A stretch of 64,000 bases of DNA from Stercorarius parasiticus (lineage: Eukaryota; Chordata; Aves; Charadriiformes; Stercorariidae), in contig VWZL01000203.1 of assembly GCA_013396915.1 (NCBI GenBank), positions 1,256,886 to 1,320,885 on the forward strand. Reading direction: 5' to 3'. Shown in pieces: positions 61,421 to 64,000 of the stretch; within the stretch, counting starts at the first letter, position 1; each line of letters starts with the position of its first letter. A model generated the notes under the pieces. That model searched no databases, was not told the DNA's origin, and saw only the letters and a list, made by a program, of their open reading frames with translations. Made by a program: the position numbers and the translations under genes.

Positions 61421-64000
61421 CATCAGAAAACAACACCATGACAGAGATTAGGAGTTCAGGAAAACTGTTGGATTAGATTTTGATGATGATTAGCTGTACA
61501 AATGTGGATTCTGCTAAAATCGCACACAAACAGTAGCATCTCATCCTTTTCTCCCTGTGATACTTACATGTGTTTTAACCTCTTAACTACCAGAAGACAT
61601 GTGGAACAGTATGCCCAGGAAATCACAATATTACTTTGTGGAGTTTTCCAAAGACCTGGCTTCCTAATTCAAAGCATATCATAGTTAGTTTCTTCAGCAC
61701 CCTGGAATAAATTCGCTCACTTAGAATTTGATGGATTAATCTTTTATGAAAACTAATTAACATTTTGCCAGCTGACTGAACAAGTCAATTCCATTAGGGC
61801 ACCTTCACCTTTAGTGGCAAGGTAGAAGAAGAAATTATATGGCATTCTGCTGTATGACCATATGAGAAATTAATAAATAATGAAACTTCTAGCATTAAGA
61901 CCATATGTATAATGTGTATATCACCATCATCATGTTTACTGCTCTGTGGCAATATAAAATTTACTTTAAAAACTCTCAAAAATGCTGGTGAAATATTTGT
62001 ATTCTGTTTGTGGGAAGGAGCTGCTTGGTTTATTTCACAGAAGTTTTATGTAGGGAATTCACAACCAAAGTTTCTGGTTCAGTTTGTCTTTCTTATATGC
62101 ACCGTACATCTAGGCAGAGACTGCGTTCCCACATATTGCTGTAATGGGCTTGGTTGTTGTTGAACATTGGAATAATAGTTATCAATGAGTAACTGTTGTA
62201 GTGTCCTTTGGCATCTCTCACGGGTGACAAAACTGGGAAGGCTCCATGTTTCAAATAATAATGTGCTTTGAAACTAAACTGTTGCCTATCAGTTACAAAA
62301 TGGTGTATAATGATGGTGAGGAGAATGTCAGTGTTTCAGGTGAGCAGAGAGAGGTTCAAGCTGTGGCATTCAGAGCCACACTCTGGGTCTGGAGAGATTC
62401 CAGGGATAGAGAGAACCTCTAATCAAATACAGCGTAGAAGGTGTACTTAAAAATAACTACTCCAAATGTCAGAAGTTTATCTGGTCAAAAGAATTCGTAT
62501 CTTCTGTAAAGAAATAATCATTTTCTGGAGACAGCAATTCACAATGTTGACAAAAATGTCATTGACATTTTAAGAATTTTTTGACAGATTCTTTTCATCT
62601 GGCTTTTCTACTAATTTTTAGCCTAATGTAGTTCTTCCTGGCAGAGGTTCCCTCTGTATTTTTGCAAATTAAACCTGAAAATATCTAGGCTGTGCTGAAG
62701 CTGAGCACAATGAAACACTGTGAAGAAAGCAGCTAATGCAAAGTAATTTGGGGAGCAAAGCTTTGCTAGCTAGGAAAAAGATAAAAGGGAAAAGTGAGAA
62801 ATCTTATTTCAGCCAAGCCCATTTCTCTGTCCTTGATTTGAATCCAGCAGAATGTTGCAGAACTGTAATAGATAATCAATATCTGCACTGCGTTCCCTCA
62901 GTACTTATAAATGGCTCACACTCTGTTCCATGTCCTGAAACCTAAATCTGAAATTCAGACATAGTGAATGATTCAGAGACTTTGGGGACTGATTCTTGGT
63001 GAGGGAAGAAGGGATTCAGTGGTGATATATATGCATTGTTGTAGAATCAGTATGCCTTTTCCTCAAGGGTTAGCATTTATAAAAGTAGAGTAAAATAAGG
63101 CAATATAGTCAGAAATGAAACTAGAAACTCTCCAGGTGTTTAGTCTAGTCCAGACACTTTCCAAATCATTCTAAGTAACTTCCTGTGAACACTTGACATC
63201 TGTTGGTCTTGCTTTCCCATTGGAAACATAAACTTCACAATATGTATGATGCAGGGGCTACTGTGAAGTGTGGATGCAGTTTTAAGAAGGGTGAGTGATC
63301 TGTGGCAGGGTTGAAGATCATGTTTCGTGTACACTTTCAACTTCTACTGCACAAGGCTTGTTCAAGTGGATAATAGATTTCATGAGTAAAAGCTACCACT
63401 TTTCTCTTCTTGAAATTCCTGTCTGTTACCACCACTGTATTTCTCTGGGACTGGAGGCAAGTCACATCTTCATCTTTTGTGGTCAATGGCTGAGGACTGG
63501 CCTAGGACAGTCTCACTGATGTAAGGGGAAAAGAAACAGGTATTTTGTTTGTACTAGGAGTATTTATTTGCGTTCATTCATTCATTTTCTTTAAGGCTGA
63601 TACGAGTTTTCATTCCCTTAGCAACTGGCAGTGGGCCGGGAGGTAGCAGTAATGCGGTAAAGTACCCATTTTTTCTATATAAGCTATCCTTATAGAAAAG
63701 ACTACAGTAGGTCAGAAAACTACATTCCCATTCTTCATAAATTTTGCATTATCTGAAACATTTTCATCTTCAGAAAGAGAGACCAAAATTTAAAGATGTT
63801 TGTTAAAATCAAATTCCAAACTATTTTGTTTCAGAAATGCTGCAAATTGATATTCCTAAAATAAAATCTACTCAAAATTCTTGAAACCTACTAACTCAAA
63901 TTGGGGCTATTTCTGGCCAATTTCATAGTGCTCCAACATAAAGTTACAGGGACAGACGAGTGCTCTACTTTTAGGGTAATTGTCTCCCTAAGCTGTACTG
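61421..64000. other. Non-coding desert segment to the right edge
   Basis: AT-rich unique sequence. A short ATTC repeat lies near 63574-63588. No exon, RNA gene or recognised repeat otherwise; frames such as 61912-62163 and 63295-63519 have no known relatives that I can name. Confidence 0.7.

Overview
This window is vertebrate, almost certainly bird, nuclear DNA. Introns with GT...AG borders interrupt a recognisable gene, a CpG-island promoter is present, and coding density is very low. Three degenerate CR1 LINE fragments are easy to recognise, one of them ending in the ATTCTGTG repeat typical of avian CR1. There are no bacterial-style operons, CRISPR arrays or phage genes, and most open frames are short chance frames in AT-rich DNA.

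The left 11 kb is the 5' part of MOCS1, read on the minus strand. MOCS1 is the mitochondrial molybdenum-cofactor enzyme that carries out the GTP to 3',8-cyclo-dihydro-GTP to cPMP step. Two coding exons are certain (3059-3191 and 2236-2403). Their borders and phases fit exactly, and together they encode the CX3CX2C [4Fe-4S] motif and the GGEP motif of the radical-SAM domain. Later exons lie off the left edge. A CpG island at about 10.88-11.42 kb is the likely promoter. It holds a near-perfect ZNF143-type element, a CCAAT box and a G-quadruplex-type tract. An 11-base N gap falls inside the island, so exon 1 and the start codon cannot be settled; only a phase-compatible candidate is given.

From about 11.4 kb to the right edge (52 kb) I find no supportable protein-coding exon. 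This desert holds three recognisable CR1 copies (25.7, 38.8 and 53.7 kb). It also holds older, strongly decayed amniote repeats that I recognise by pattern: antisense CR1/L3-like LINEs at 31.7, 45.7 and 59.6-61.4 kb, MIR-like SINE pieces at 29.7, 33.1 and 52.8 kb, and a fold-back repeat at 37.2-37.5 kb. The rest is unique AT-rich sequence with scattered microsatellites, a purine tract and perfect palindromes. In mammals the region upstream of MOCS1 is also a long desert reaching toward LRFN2, so this may be a conserved regulatory desert; that is inference.

I found no clear new biological system. The observations most worth a second look are the gap-interrupted MOCS1 promoter, a 10-mer repeated four times just beyond the island, perfect palindromes at 1015-1040 and 50668-50691, the long ancient LINE at 59.6-61.4 kb, and a poly(A)-tail-like scar at 17.9 kb.
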